A stretch of DNA of 64,000 bases, from assembly GCF_949987515.2 (NCBI RefSeq), contig NC_082703.1:14966680-15030679 (forward strand). The letters run 5' to 3'. The translations under genes were made by a program, and so were the position numbers. Below the pieces are notes generated by a model that saw nothing but the letters and a program-made list of their open reading frames with translations, did not search any database and had not been told where the DNA came from. This document shows positions 54,116 through 64,000 of this stretch, piece by piece. The DNA is from Delphinus delphis (Eukaryota; Chordata; Mammalia; Artiodactyla; Delphinidae). The first letter of the stretch is position 1; each line of letters opens with the position of its first letter.

Positions 54116-55179
54116 AGTAACCTACCTTAAAAAAAACTCCATTACATATTATTATTTTGCATATTTCAAAGAAAATTCCAGACAAATTATCTAGGAACTT
54201 TTTGGCAAACTTCCCCTACCAAAATCAAGTTTCCCTGAGGAAGGAGTAGCCTCAAGCTTCTTGCTCAAGGCAGAACTCAAGAAGCTGACATTGGTATTGC
54301 TGCCCAAGTCCTCCTCATCAATCCCATTTATCAGTAATCTTCTAAAGGGAAGTCATGGCCTTGGATGCTGGGCAATGGGCCAGGTAATGATTTGAATGCC
54401 AAGCTAAGACAGACCTCCAACAGTCAAGGCAGGAAGAAGATGGATGAATGGAAAATGTCCTAAAACCAAAGAAATAAATCCAAACTCAGAGTCAGAGTCT
54501 CTGGACACAGTAGATTGTCAACTACTAAGCATTTGAGAAAATCAGCAGAACTTGCCCGTTTCTTGCCCGTACGGAAGAAAGTATTGAGCAGTGGCTTAAA
54601 CTGAAGCTGCTTACAAGGCAAAGATGAATTAGCACAAACTAAGTTCATCTAGTCTGCGGAATCAATCTAGAAGCTGAGGATAAAATTTGCAGGGAAGATG
54701 AACTCAGTGACACTAAAGGATGTAGAAGCTGAGCAGTGAAGATTCAACGACTTGCTGGAAGTTAACCAGTAAAACTGGAGAAACAGTCTGTGTTCGGGGG
54801 CATTGTAAATAGTCTGGCTTGGAAAAATTTCCTCAACATCCTCCAGAGTGGAGGCACCAAAGTGTGAAATTAGAACACTTGTCTTGGTGCAGTCAGATTT
54901 CTGGGTACTCTCTAAAGTGGGAACCAAGCACCTGATAATGCAATCATCTCAAGGCTAAGCCTTAGGTGAGAGGTAAACTCGGATATAGGTTCACCTTTCC
55001 TGGAATGCATTACCTCACAACTCTTCCATTTTTGAACAGGCACCTCTGTTTCTCATAATCCATGATTAATTATCTGTCCTCTAGTATTGTTGCCTATTTT
55101 TTAAATGTATGTTAATCTTCTTACTACAACAAAACTATAAACAAGGGAAGGTGTGGAAGAGGGAAAGGAATTTACATTA
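54116..55179. other. No recognised feature
   Basis: About 1.06 kb. Minus-strand frames 54460-54648 and 54667-54927 are short and unrecognised. Confidence 0.45.
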
Positions 55180-55525
55180 CGTTTAGAATAAAACTCAAAA
55201 TTACCGTAGTCTGCGGGCCCTGTGTGAACTCACTGCCGGCCCCTTCCCATTCCCCAAGCATTCCACACACTTTCCTGTCTCAGGGCCTTTGCTCTGGATA
55301 TTTCCTACCTAGAACTCTCCTCTTCTGGCTCTTTTCATCCACATGGATGGCTTCTTCTCATCATTCAAGTAGTACAGCATCCTAGAGAGGCCTTTCTAGA
55401 CTATCCTACCAAAAGATTTACTCCCTCTTACCTCTATTTTTTTTTTCAACTTTTTCCCCTTATCACAATGCAGTCATTCCTTTTTTTCTGGGATTATGCA
55501 TATCTGCCTATTCTGTACATGCTAA
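55180..55525 (+). mobile_element. L2 LINE, left part
   Basis: TTTAGAATAAAACTCAAAATTACC, CCTGTCTCAGGGCCTTTGCTCTGG and GAGAGGCCTTTCTAGACTATCC are typical L2 blocks in sense order. The copy seems to be interrupted at about 55525 and to resume at 55690. Confidence 0.85.
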
Positions 55526-55689
55526 TGGCATACAATAGTTGGTCTCTACCACCAGGAGCCTACACTTTAGTAGGGGATAGAAACATGACTCATACACTCT
55601 CATAAGTCATTGCAAAATCCTAATTCTGTTAAGATCTATGAATGACAGCCCATGGAACTAACCTGTAAGTATCCGACTTTGGATTTCTT
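55526..55689 (-). other. Insertion within L2, possibly an antisense L2 scrap
   Basis: TACCACCAGGAGCCTACACTTTAGTAGGGG resembles the antisense L2 'ctcatggagcttacagtctagtgggg' block, so this may be an L2 piece in the opposite orientation. Short and uncertain. Confidence 0.35.
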
Positions 55690-55822
55690 TGTAGTTCGTT
55701 ATCTGTCTTGCACTTGAATATGTGTTTCCTAAGGGCAGAGTCTTTGCTTTGTCTGCTTCTGCACTGTAGACCCATAGCACGCACATTGTGAGGACCTAAT
55801 AGGTGTCATTGGATAAATGAAT
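55690..55822 (+). mobile_element. L2 LINE, 3' end
   Basis: TTCCTAAGGGCAGAGTCTTTGC, CTGTAGACCCATAGCACGC and the end TTGGATAAATGAATG are the sense L2 3' terminus, continuing the copy at 55180. Confidence 0.8.
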
Positions 55823-55824
55823 GC

Positions 55825-56020
55825 TAAGCATTTACATCTACACTTTCCGTTAAACTTCATGGTAACCATGAGAACTACATACAACTATCCCTATTTTATG
55901 GATAAATAGGCTTGAAGCTCAGATAAGAAATTAGTTCAAGATCATGAAGCTGGTGACAGAACCAGAAGTTGAACCTAGTTCTTATCCCAAGTCATTGCCC
56001 TTTGTATTCCACAAAAGGCA
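55825..56020 (+). repeat. MIR SINE
   Basis: ACTATCCCTATTTTATGGATAAATAGGC, AAATTAGTTCAAGATCATGAAGCTGG and GACAGAACCAGAAGTTGAACC are MIR blocks in order on the plus strand. Confidence 0.88.
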
Positions 56021-58439
56021 TGGGAGAGGCAAAGAATAAATTACTGTGAATTGCTTTACAATGGTGTAGAAACTAAGCACATTAGTTATTTTCGTATGTC
56101 CTCATAAGATCAAAAGCAAAAACCAAAACAAACAAACCTACTACCATGCAAAAGAATCCTACAACTTTATTTTCCAATAGCATTGCAGTACCAACAAGAT
56201 CTAACTTCACCAAGCAACCTCAAATATTTCTAGGGTTTGGTGATTGCAAAATTGTATTTCGTTTGGATCTCTTTGTATCTGGCACCAAAACAACAACTTG
56301 AACAATTAAGAACAAAGCTGTATGCTTGTGTGGCATTTGCTTGAGTCGCCTAAAGGAAACCAGGTACAAAGGTACATACTCTCTTAACTCTTTCTACACT
56401 CTAAGAAGTTCTCTGAAATTTGGAAGAAATTCCTACAGTGGCTTCTTCGTTAATTACGACGTGAGCGTTAGCAAGGAGAGGCGTGCATGTGCGTGTGTAT
56501 GTGTATGCATGTGCAGGTGTCTATTTTGCTCACATATTTGCTTTTATATCCTCCTTTAATTCCTCCAAGATCTCTCCTTCCAGATCCTGGATAATACAGG
56601 GCTAGCCTCCAGCTTTAGAGAAAAGGCAAGAGCTCAGGGGAAGCCAGAGAACACTAATAAAGTGGTTTCTGACTCAGATTCTCAGATGACACTCTGAACT
56701 CTGCATGGAATGCCAGCCCATCAGCTTTTTCTTCAGATTTGCCCCACCCAGTTTGCTTCCCTCCTCGCAAGTCAAGCATTGGTTTTAAGTTTCCAGGTCT
56801 CTGGGTTATGCCACTACTAGCTCCCCTTGTGCCTGGTGGCCCTAAGTACTGGCATAAAAATCTCTAAGCTTACATAGATTGCCTTTTTGGCATAGGGTTA
56901 GGTGATTTTTAAATTTATCACATACTAAAGACTTCTTTCCAAACCTTTCAAAAATCAGTCAAAACTAAACACCTTTTCTCTAATTAAATAAAACCATGTA
57001 TATTTTAAGAAAAATCGTCTCATATTTCTAATTCATTTACCTGTAAACCATCAAAACAATAAGAACTAATTGTTGTCTACGAATCTCTTTTGAGCTTGTT
57101 AAAAGGTAATTGAAAAGTTTTCCCCTCATGCTTAATTAACCTCATATTTTGCCGAGGATTAAATTTGGTATGTTTGAGACTGATGAAAAATCAGTGCCCA
57201 AAGACTTTCAACACTTTCTTCAACTGGGACAAATGTCCTCCTGTTCTGATACTTAATTTACATTTAATCCAATCTGCATTCCATTAGTATAATCCTTTGC
57301 CATCCAATTCCATTTTTAATTTCCATTTCACAACCTCTATCCTATTAATAGCTTTCACATAGGTCAAGAGAGTACCCTGCAGGAATACATTCGTTGACAT
57401 AAATTGAGGAAAATTACTTTGAGTTAAACTGATTACCTCTATCCTTTGGAATTAGGGGCACACAGGGCCATAGAATCCAATCAGTCAAGTCCCACGTGGC
57501 TTGCTGATACCCAAGGTTATGTAGGAGGAGCTGACCCATCCCCTTTGGTGGTGTATTATCCTCCCTTGTAGGAGGACTAACTGGTCTCAGTTCACCTGAA
57601 GACACCAAGATATTTCCAGGATCCTCTGGAAGGTCAGTGCCTTCATCCTGCTATAGGTGTGATCAGCCCTCAAACAAAAGGCGCCTTGGAGTACATCGGA
57701 TTCAAATGCATAAGGTGCCACACATGTCGCTTTGAGAGTCCGGGAGTCTGCCTTCCTCAATTAACCTCCTACAGCACCTTCATTGTATAGCACCGAGCAA
57801 GCAGCCTCGAGACGGTGTTGCTGCTGGGTTTCCAGACATGTGTCATTTCCATTGCATATTTAGTAGCACATAACTGCCTGAAGTGGGGAGACGGGAATGT
57901 GAGGCATGTCTCACCGAGGAGGAGGGTTTTTATTTAAAAAAAATATCACTCAACTGCTAATGGAAACGTCAACCTCCCAGCCCTATTCTTAAAAATAAAT
58001 AAATACTAGAAGTTCCTCGTGTGAGAGGCACATTAGGGACACAAGATATTCATTTCCATGAAGTCACTCACAGCAGGCCTGTCTGGAAAAATGCTTTCAT
58101 CTTCTGCGAAGGAGGGGGGAATGGTACCAGCAAGAAGGTTTAAAGACCAAGACTTTGAAGTAGAGGGTGAAGTGGGAAAAGTGATCTTCCAGTCAGGTGA
58201 ATGTGGGCCAAACCAGATTAATTTCTACACTTCAACGTGTGCTGCATGAGGACCATAGAGTTATGCTTTGTAGAGGAGAAGGCTCTATGTCCAGTCCAGT
58301 GGTGTTCGCAGGGCGTTTCCTGCAGTCCTGGCGTTCTCCCCCGGGACCCCAGGGTGCAGAGGGCAGCTGAAGTAGGAGGTGCCATGTTGCTGCAGCCAGG
58401 ACAGCTCTGCTTTTAGCTGCTTCATGGATTGTGGTGGTG
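56021..58439. other. Repeat-poor interval of about 2.4 kb
   Basis: A diffuse TG-rich patch at about 56485-56520 is the only simple repeat. The AT-rich core 56930-57330 and the GC-richer part 57440-57800 show no element I recognise. Short frames 57414-57608 (minus) and 58058-58249 (plus) lack recognisable domains. Confidence 0.45.
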
Positions 58440-58565
58440 ACGAATTTAATTCATTTAACACACACTCACTGAGCATTTACTATGATGCTGACACTTTCCA
58501 AGTGTGGTCTATGCGATGGTGATCAAGGCTAGACGTGGCCTCGGCCTCAAGGAGGCTGTGGCCTC
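58440..58565 (-). mobile_element. L2 LINE 3' end, antisense
   Basis: TTAATTCATTTAACACACACTC, ACTGAGCATTTACTATGATGC and CGGCCTCAAGGAGGCTGTGG fit antisense L2 terminus blocks. Confidence 0.7.
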
Positions 58566-59340
58566 TGCAAGGTTCTTTGTGGGCTGTTGGGAGGTGTGTG
58601 AGTGTTAACACCATGATGGTGTGAGTGCTAACACCTCATTTTGAGGATTTATAAACTGAGGCCCAGACAACATCCCCCCAAATAATTAACTGAAGAGCTG
58701 CGGATAGAATCTAGATGCCATGACTTATATTTCAGTGTTCCTCCTCCTAAGCTCAGAGCACACACTGGAAGAGAATGAATAAAAAAGTGTAGAAATGGCT
58801 CAACTGCAGAGGATGTGAATTTTGGTCCATGACTGGGTCTTGTATCTCTTTCTATTCATTCAAGTGCTCTCTCAAGATGCCAGTGAAACTGTATACCCAT
58901 TCTTGGGCTTGGGGAAAATCAGTTGCATGGGCCTCACTCCTTCCAGACCACTGTCTCTGATTCACCACCGATCAGAGGTCATTTGGCTGCCCTTCGTTCC
59001 AAGAGCCTCCCCATCAGTCCCGTTGTGTTCATGCGGCCCCTTCTGCACAGGTTTCTGTGGAAATCGCTGGGGCTCTCTTGCATTCTTCGCTGCCCTGCAT
59101 CACTTCCTTCCTTCCCTTCTTGCATGCACCGGAATACTTTCTCCCCAACCCCCATTCCTGCTGCTCATTCTCCCAGCCACGACCTTTGCCATTTTTCCTT
59201 TCCTTTCTCTATTCTCCCTGGGGCTCTGTTACTGTACTTTTATAATGCTGAAAACCAGGATGGGGGGGGGGGATACAATTCAGTGTGCTTTCCTTTTGAC
59301 TCTGCACTCCTGCCTTGTTCTCTCACTGTCTGTTTAAATG
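58566..59340. other. Unassigned; contains overlapping open frames
   Basis: Plus-strand frames 58822-59337 and 58923-59564 overlap in different phases across a pyrimidine-rich stretch. The second runs into the next SINE. Both have serine/proline/leucine-rich, low-information translations typical of CT-rich DNA. A possible decayed MIR piece (TTATAAACTGAGGCCCAGAC) lies near 58650. Confidence 0.4.
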
Positions 59341-59356
59341 CCCTCACTCTTTTTAA

Positions 59357-59681
59357 CTTTTTTAATAAATTTATTTTATTTTACTTATTTTATTTTTGGC
59401 TGCATTGGGTCTTCGTTGCTGCACACGGGCTTTCTCTAGTTGTGGAGAGTGGGGGCTACTCTTTGTTGCAGTGTGCAGGCTTCTCACTGCGGTGGCTTCT
59501 CTTGTTGCAGAGCATGGGCTCTAGGTGTGTGGGCTTCAGTAGTTGTGGCAGATGGGCTCAGTAGTTGTGGCGCATGGGCTTACTTGTTCCGTGGCACGTG
59601 GGATCTTCCCGGACCAGGACTCGAACCCGTGTCCTTTGCATTGGCAGGCGGATTCTTAACCACTGCACCACCAGGGAAGCC
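59357..59681 (-). mobile_element. CHR-type SINE, long subfamily, antisense, perfect 16-base target duplication
   Basis: The right end reads CACCACCAGGGAAGCCC (antisense head), and the left part TTTTGGCTGCATTGGGTCTTCG (antisense 3' end). The duplication CCCTCACTCTTTTTAA is identical at 59341-59356 and 59682-59697. The minus strand has near B-box GGTTCGAGTCC. Long form, about 325 bases. Confidence 0.96.
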
Positions 59682-59697
59682 CCCTCACTCTTTTTAA

Positions 59698-61429
59698 AAT
59701 GTTGGGTATCAATTTAGTCCTGGTCGCTCGTCCTGCCTGCTGTGCCTCTCTCCCCTTCACATCTGCAACCACCTGCAGTCCTGTCTCCAGCAAGGTTAGA
59801 TTTGATCAGACTTTTACATGTGGAAGGGCAACCTGCAATGTGTATGACTCAGGATATGGAATATTCCTTACTCAGTCCGTCCAATCCAGACCTTGACCTG
59901 CTGAGATGTGTGACACAGAGAGTTGCTGGCAGTGCTCTTACGCTGTCCTTAAAGATCCTGTAATACATTCAGCATCCTGTTTTGGGGAGCTGCTTACATG
60001 TTAGCCCACATCGCCCAATCCTCATTAGGGGGCATGATGGAAGGAAAGGAAAAAGCAGCCTCCACCTACCAAAGAGCTTCTCATGAACTGTTTCTTTGTA
60101 CAATATTCTTTCTTTATTAGAGCACAAAACAAAACAGTGCTTATTTGTTTTTGAGAAGAAGAGTTTGTTTTCTTTACAGTCCGACACACTGAATCTCTCC
60201 TGTATCCTTTGAAATCCTAAAATCAGATTCTCCATAATCTTTAGTTAACATTGTTTGTAGAAGTGAAACATTCTATGGTTTATTCTTCCCTTCTGTGTGT
60301 TTTCCTTCATCAAATTGGACTGTTTGAGGATGAATTTGGTGCTTCGCCTACCCGCCAGCACGAGTACAAAGCAGGCACGATAGAAATGAGTTTCGAGAGA
60401 TTCTTTTGAGTTAAATTGGCAAATGAAGACGACATGATATAATTAGGAAAGGAGCTTTGGGGAGGTTTTCAATTGAGAGAGCAATTTTACAGAAATAAGC
60501 ATACTCTTGTCTTCTGGCTCCGATTATCAATCATGTTGTGGAATTTGAATGTGGCTTTTGGACAGTTTTCTGTGCGTAAGCTGATCAGTCCAGTCAAGGA
60601 CCAAATCTTTGACCCTGGCCTCAAGTGACCACTGTGTTCCAAACAGCTGAATTTTTTTTTTCCAGTAATGTCTAACTCAGAGTGGAAAAGAAAATCAGAG
60701 CTGTTTTGTTGGAATAAGTGATAGGGAGTTTTCAGATAAGGTTCTGATCCCCACTTCAGAGCTGAGAGATGAATGTCCCACAGTGATAAAGGGCCTTAAA
60801 CACCACGTCGTCTGTCTCCTCGGGAAGTGTATTTTCCATGACACCAAATCCAAGTTCACGTGGTGTTCTTCTCTTCCTTCCCTTCTCCACCTCCCGTCTT
60901 TCTTTCCACAGAGCCCTGGCCCCTTCTCCTTCAAGGTCAGGGCATCTTTGGCTGATTGAAGCGTTGGCTTTACCCTTCGTGCAGCAAAACAATAATAAGG
61001 TCAAGTTCTTATTTGCTGCAGGGAAGTCACGAAAGACCTGAGGTTGATACAGAGGGACCCTACCCAACTGAAAAATGCAACGCAGTTCTTCCTGACATGG
61101 AAAAAAAATTACTACAAAATATTAATGTTTTATAGCTGTGGGGGGGCACCTTCCATGTTAGCCATTCTTATGTGTGCACTGAGTTGATTCCTGGGAGGTG
61201 AATCTAGGTGGTCTGGATTCACCTCCAGAACACATATGTTCTGAGCTTTCAGGCTAAACAGCCCTTGCAGAGGGCAGGTGAGGGTTGAAATAAATGGTTC
61301 ACAGTTTCTAGAACAAAGAGAAGTTTTTTTTTGAGGAAAGAGAAGTGGTACTGATGTTAGCAATGCTCTTTCTGCTCGGCCCTTCTCCAACAATGCTTAC
61401 TGTGTATGACGGCGTGTTCATATTCATAT
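59698..61429. other. Repeat-poor interval of about 1.7 kb
   Basis: No repeat or gene recognised. Overlapping frames on opposite strands at 60695-61067 reflect a patch lacking stops and do not resemble a known protein. Confidence 0.45.
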
Positions 61430-61545
61430 ATGTAGCCTGTGGTCCCTAAACACCTAGAGAGCGGGCATCATGTCTTCAACTTCTCCCCATCTCCCAGCGT
61501 GCTGTGCACAGAGTAGATTTGTTGCATTTGGTTGAGCTTCAAATA
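61430..61545 (+). mobile_element. L2 LINE 3' fragment
   Basis: CACCTAGAGAGCGGGCATCATGTC and GTGCTGTGCACAGAGTAG match the sense L2 3' region. Confidence 0.6.
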
Positions 61546-61759
61546 GGTTCATTCTTTCTATTCAATCTGTAGACACATCTTTTTTCATAGTCTAGTAAGT
61601 TTGGTATCATTGACTTCGGCAAAAAAAAAAGTGATTTTTCTCACCAAAGTCATCAAAGATCTGCTTTTTTGTTGTTGTTATAAATCAAATAGGCAATTTT
61701 TACCCTTTATTTTATTTGCTTGGTTTTTCTTAGGCATCTAAAATCATTCACCATGCCCT

Positions 61760-62671
61760 CCTTCTCAAAACTATCTTTTGTGTCCTGCGACAATGCTCTC
61801 TGATAACTTTTTGGATACTCCAATTCACTTTCTTCTGGGGTCTTCTCTGATTCTTCCAGTAGCTCAGGCAGAAACTCTGAAGACATCCTTGACTTCTTTC
61901 TTTCTCTTACAGATGACATTCAATCCATCAGAGTATGTTTTCTCCCCCTTGAACATATATCTGGAATATGAACATCTTTGCCACCACCATTGCTACTACC
62001 GTGGCCCAGCTCCGTCTCCTGTCTGGACTGTTACACTTGCCTTCTAACCGGCCTCCCTGATTCCTCCCTTGTGCAAACAGGCTATTCTCAGCACAGCAGC
62101 CAGAGTGGTCCATTTTAAGCCCAAGTCAGATCCGGAGACATCTCTACACAGAACCTTCTCCAGGCTTCCCATCTCGTTCAGAATCAAAGCCTAAGTCCTC
62201 ACTATGGCCCACGAGGCTTCCGATGTCCTGGTTCCTCTCCCTGCTCACTCAGCACTAGCTCACTGACTCACTTGCTGGTTTCTCAGCATACCTGGTGTCC
62301 TCCTGCCTGCAACCTTCAGCCCTTGCTGGTCCCCCACCTGAGATGTTCTTCCTCAGGAACCTGTATGGTCTGCTTTCTCACTTCCTTCCAATCTTTGCTC
62401 AAAAAAAAACAATGTTAACTTCTTAGTGAGGCCCACCCTGATCACCAAAAGTCCACATCTCACCCATTCTGCCTATCTCTCTTTTTCCTGAGAACATATC
62501 ATTATTAAACATACTAATATACTTTACCTTTTTGTTGCTTTTTTTCCTCCTGTGTACTATCAGCTCAAAAAGGGAAGGGACTTATAATAATTATTATTAT
62601 TTTTGTCACTTTTGTTCACTGATGTAGAGTTTGCCATGTGCTCAATAAATGTTTGTTGAGTGACTGATTGA
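61760..62671 (+). mobile_element. L2 LINE, long 3' portion
   Basis: The best sense-strand L2 here: TCAGCACAGCAGCCAGAGTGG, TCGTTCAGAATCAAAGCC, CACTATGGCCCACGAGGC, TCTCCCTGCTCACTCAGC, CACCTGAGATGTTCTTCC, TAGTGAGGCCCACCCTGATC, and the terminus CTCAATAAATGTTTGTTGAG. About 900 bases in consensus order. No reading frame survives. The left end is approximate. Confidence 0.92.
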
Positions 62672-64000
62672 CCTAATGTTGGTGTTCCCCATGGTTTTCT
62701 CTCAGTCCTTTCTCACATCACTTGGGTGATTATCTCACCTTTAAAATCATCTATCTGCAGATAACATTCTATGGCAGATCTCTCCTTCTTGGAGCTCCAG
62801 ACATGTATATTTAAATTCCTTCCCAGGAATTGGCCTTGGCATTTGTATTCAATAGGACTCCTTCTCCTGCAAATGACTTAAGCACATTGATATGCATAAC
62901 TGAGAAGTCCAGTTGTAGGGCTGGCTTCAGGTGTGGCTGAGAACAGGGCTCAATGTCAACAAAACCTGCCTGTTCTGGCCCCCTCACTCAGCTCTCCTTC
63001 TCTATTTTGGCTACCTTCTTAGTTTCTCCTTCAGGGGTGGCAAGATGGCTACAGCAGCCCTAGCCTCATCTTCTTGTGACTCTAAATCCAGTGCAAAGGA
63101 GAGAGCCTCTTTTCTAGTAGGTCCCACAAAATTCATGATATTCAACCTCTAATGGGATTGGCTTAGGACAGGTGGAGCCCAGCCCCCCTCACTCAGCCAC
63201 CAGCAACACAGACACACACACTCACCCACACCTCGGGCCAGGAGAACTGCAGGATGTTTAGTGACTCTGGTCTGGCTTACATGCTGCACTCTTGGGGGTA
63301 GCCTTGCCATACCACATGAACTGGATGTTGCAGAAGGATCCTCAGATGAAAACTGAGGGTGGTTTTCAGAAGGAGAAATGGATGTCAAAACATTCCCTGC
63401 TCGGGTATCATCGTCTTTCTGGTTGCTCAGTCATTAAGAGGTGTTGCTTCCTCCCTCTTTGCTCCTTACTTCTGATACATTACTTTACTATACGGATTAC
63501 AATTCTTCAGTATATCTTGGCCCCACCCATGCCTCCTCCTCCACATTCCTATGACCTCATTCATGTTTCAGTTATTTTTTGTGTGCCCGGATCACCGCAA
63601 AAGCCTTTAAAATAACATCCCTTCCTAGAATTATTCCAATGTGTTCTATCTCCATGCAAAAGAGATTTTTTCCAAAATGCACACGTGGTCTCCAGCGCAA
63701 CCCTTCCTCCCAGTGTCCTCTGATGGAGCCCCCTCATCGTTGTTATGCTGTAGGAGACACTTTCGGATCTGACTGTAACCGTCCTCTGCAGCTTCCACTC
63801 TGAGCTCAAAGCCCTGCACTTAGGCCAGACCGAATCACCTGCTTTCTCACCTCCATGCCATGGTTCCCACTGACCATTTTGCCTGAAAAGTTCTTCCCTT
63901 GGCTCTTGACACCTCCACCAGGGTAGCTCCGTCAGTCCTTAAATACTTAAGAAATACTTTTGAGCACTCACTTACATATCGTTTTTCCCTGATTCCCTCA
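62672..64000. other. Mostly unassigned to the window end
   Basis: 62905-63180 (TTCTCCTTCAGGGGTGGCAAGATGGC, then TGGGATTGGCTTAGGAC) resembles an interspersed repeat I have seen but cannot name. Frames 63292-63615 (plus) and 63561-63809 (minus) overlap and are unrecognised. No gene called. Confidence 0.4.

Noticed and set aside
58822..59564. Two overlapping plus-strand frames of 171 and 213 residues
   Set aside because: They are in different phases of the same pyrimidine-rich DNA; the longer one reads into an antisense SINE. No domain, no splice support.
60695..61067. Minus-strand frames of 79 and 103 residues
   Set aside because: Overlap in different phases and lack recognisable features; an exon could not be bounded by credible splice sites.

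Overview
The window is mammalian nuclear DNA, and the repeats point to a cetacean (whale or dolphin). Six long or intermediate copies and three short copies of the tRNA-derived CHR-type SINE of whales, hippos and ruminants are present. They carry the CTTCCCTGG-GGCGCAGTGG head, and the short form is typical of toothed and baleen whales. A nearly complete L1 of the cetartiodactyl type is also present. I saw none of the BovB or Bov-A elements expected in a ruminant. Older shared mammalian repeats (MIR, L2, MER5A, MLT1, HAL1, old L1) fill in the background.

I found no intact protein-coding gene, no exon I could defend, and no tRNA, rRNA or snRNA gene. The window reads as an intergenic or deep intronic, AT-rich gene-poor segment. 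The open frames are short and either lie inside repeats or are unrecognisable. The only recognisable protein remnants are the broken ORF1 and ORF2 of the L1 at 33.1-40.8 kb and an ORF1-like remnant of a HAL1 element near 43.3 kb.

Layout. 0-9 kb: an L1 3' end, MIRs, a small SINE, a three-copy 67-bp tandem repeat, an old antisense L1 carrying a young SINE, a second young SINE, and an LTR-like repeat. 9-15.6 kb: one MIR, one MLT1 LTR and a (TA)n tract in otherwise repeat-poor DNA. 15.6-22.2 kb: MER5A and long antisense L2 copies, with a SINE and a young-type L1 tail. 23-32 kb: MIR, a hAT element (MER1-like) with perfect target duplication, SINEs, L2, MER5A, a short L1 and an LTR. 33.1-40.8 kb: the near-full-length L1, split by a SINE in ORF2. 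41-49.5 kb: L2, HAL1, (GT)n, MLT1. 51-56 kb: a young truncated SINE, MIR, two MER5A copies (one split by an L1) and L2. 58-64 kb: L2 and a SINE.

The parts do not form a pathway. The one functional relationship visible is the usual parasitic one: SINEs (RNA polymerase III units) mobilised by L1-type reverse transcriptase, seen in A-rich tails and target-site duplications. I did not find a new biological system. Most worth a second look are the SINE of intermediate type inside L1 ORF2, the multi-site loss of L1 catalytic residues, the 67-bp triplication and the long repeat-poor intervals that could hold conserved regulatory DNA. Repeat family names come from memory of consensus sequences, not from a search, so subfamily names are tentative.
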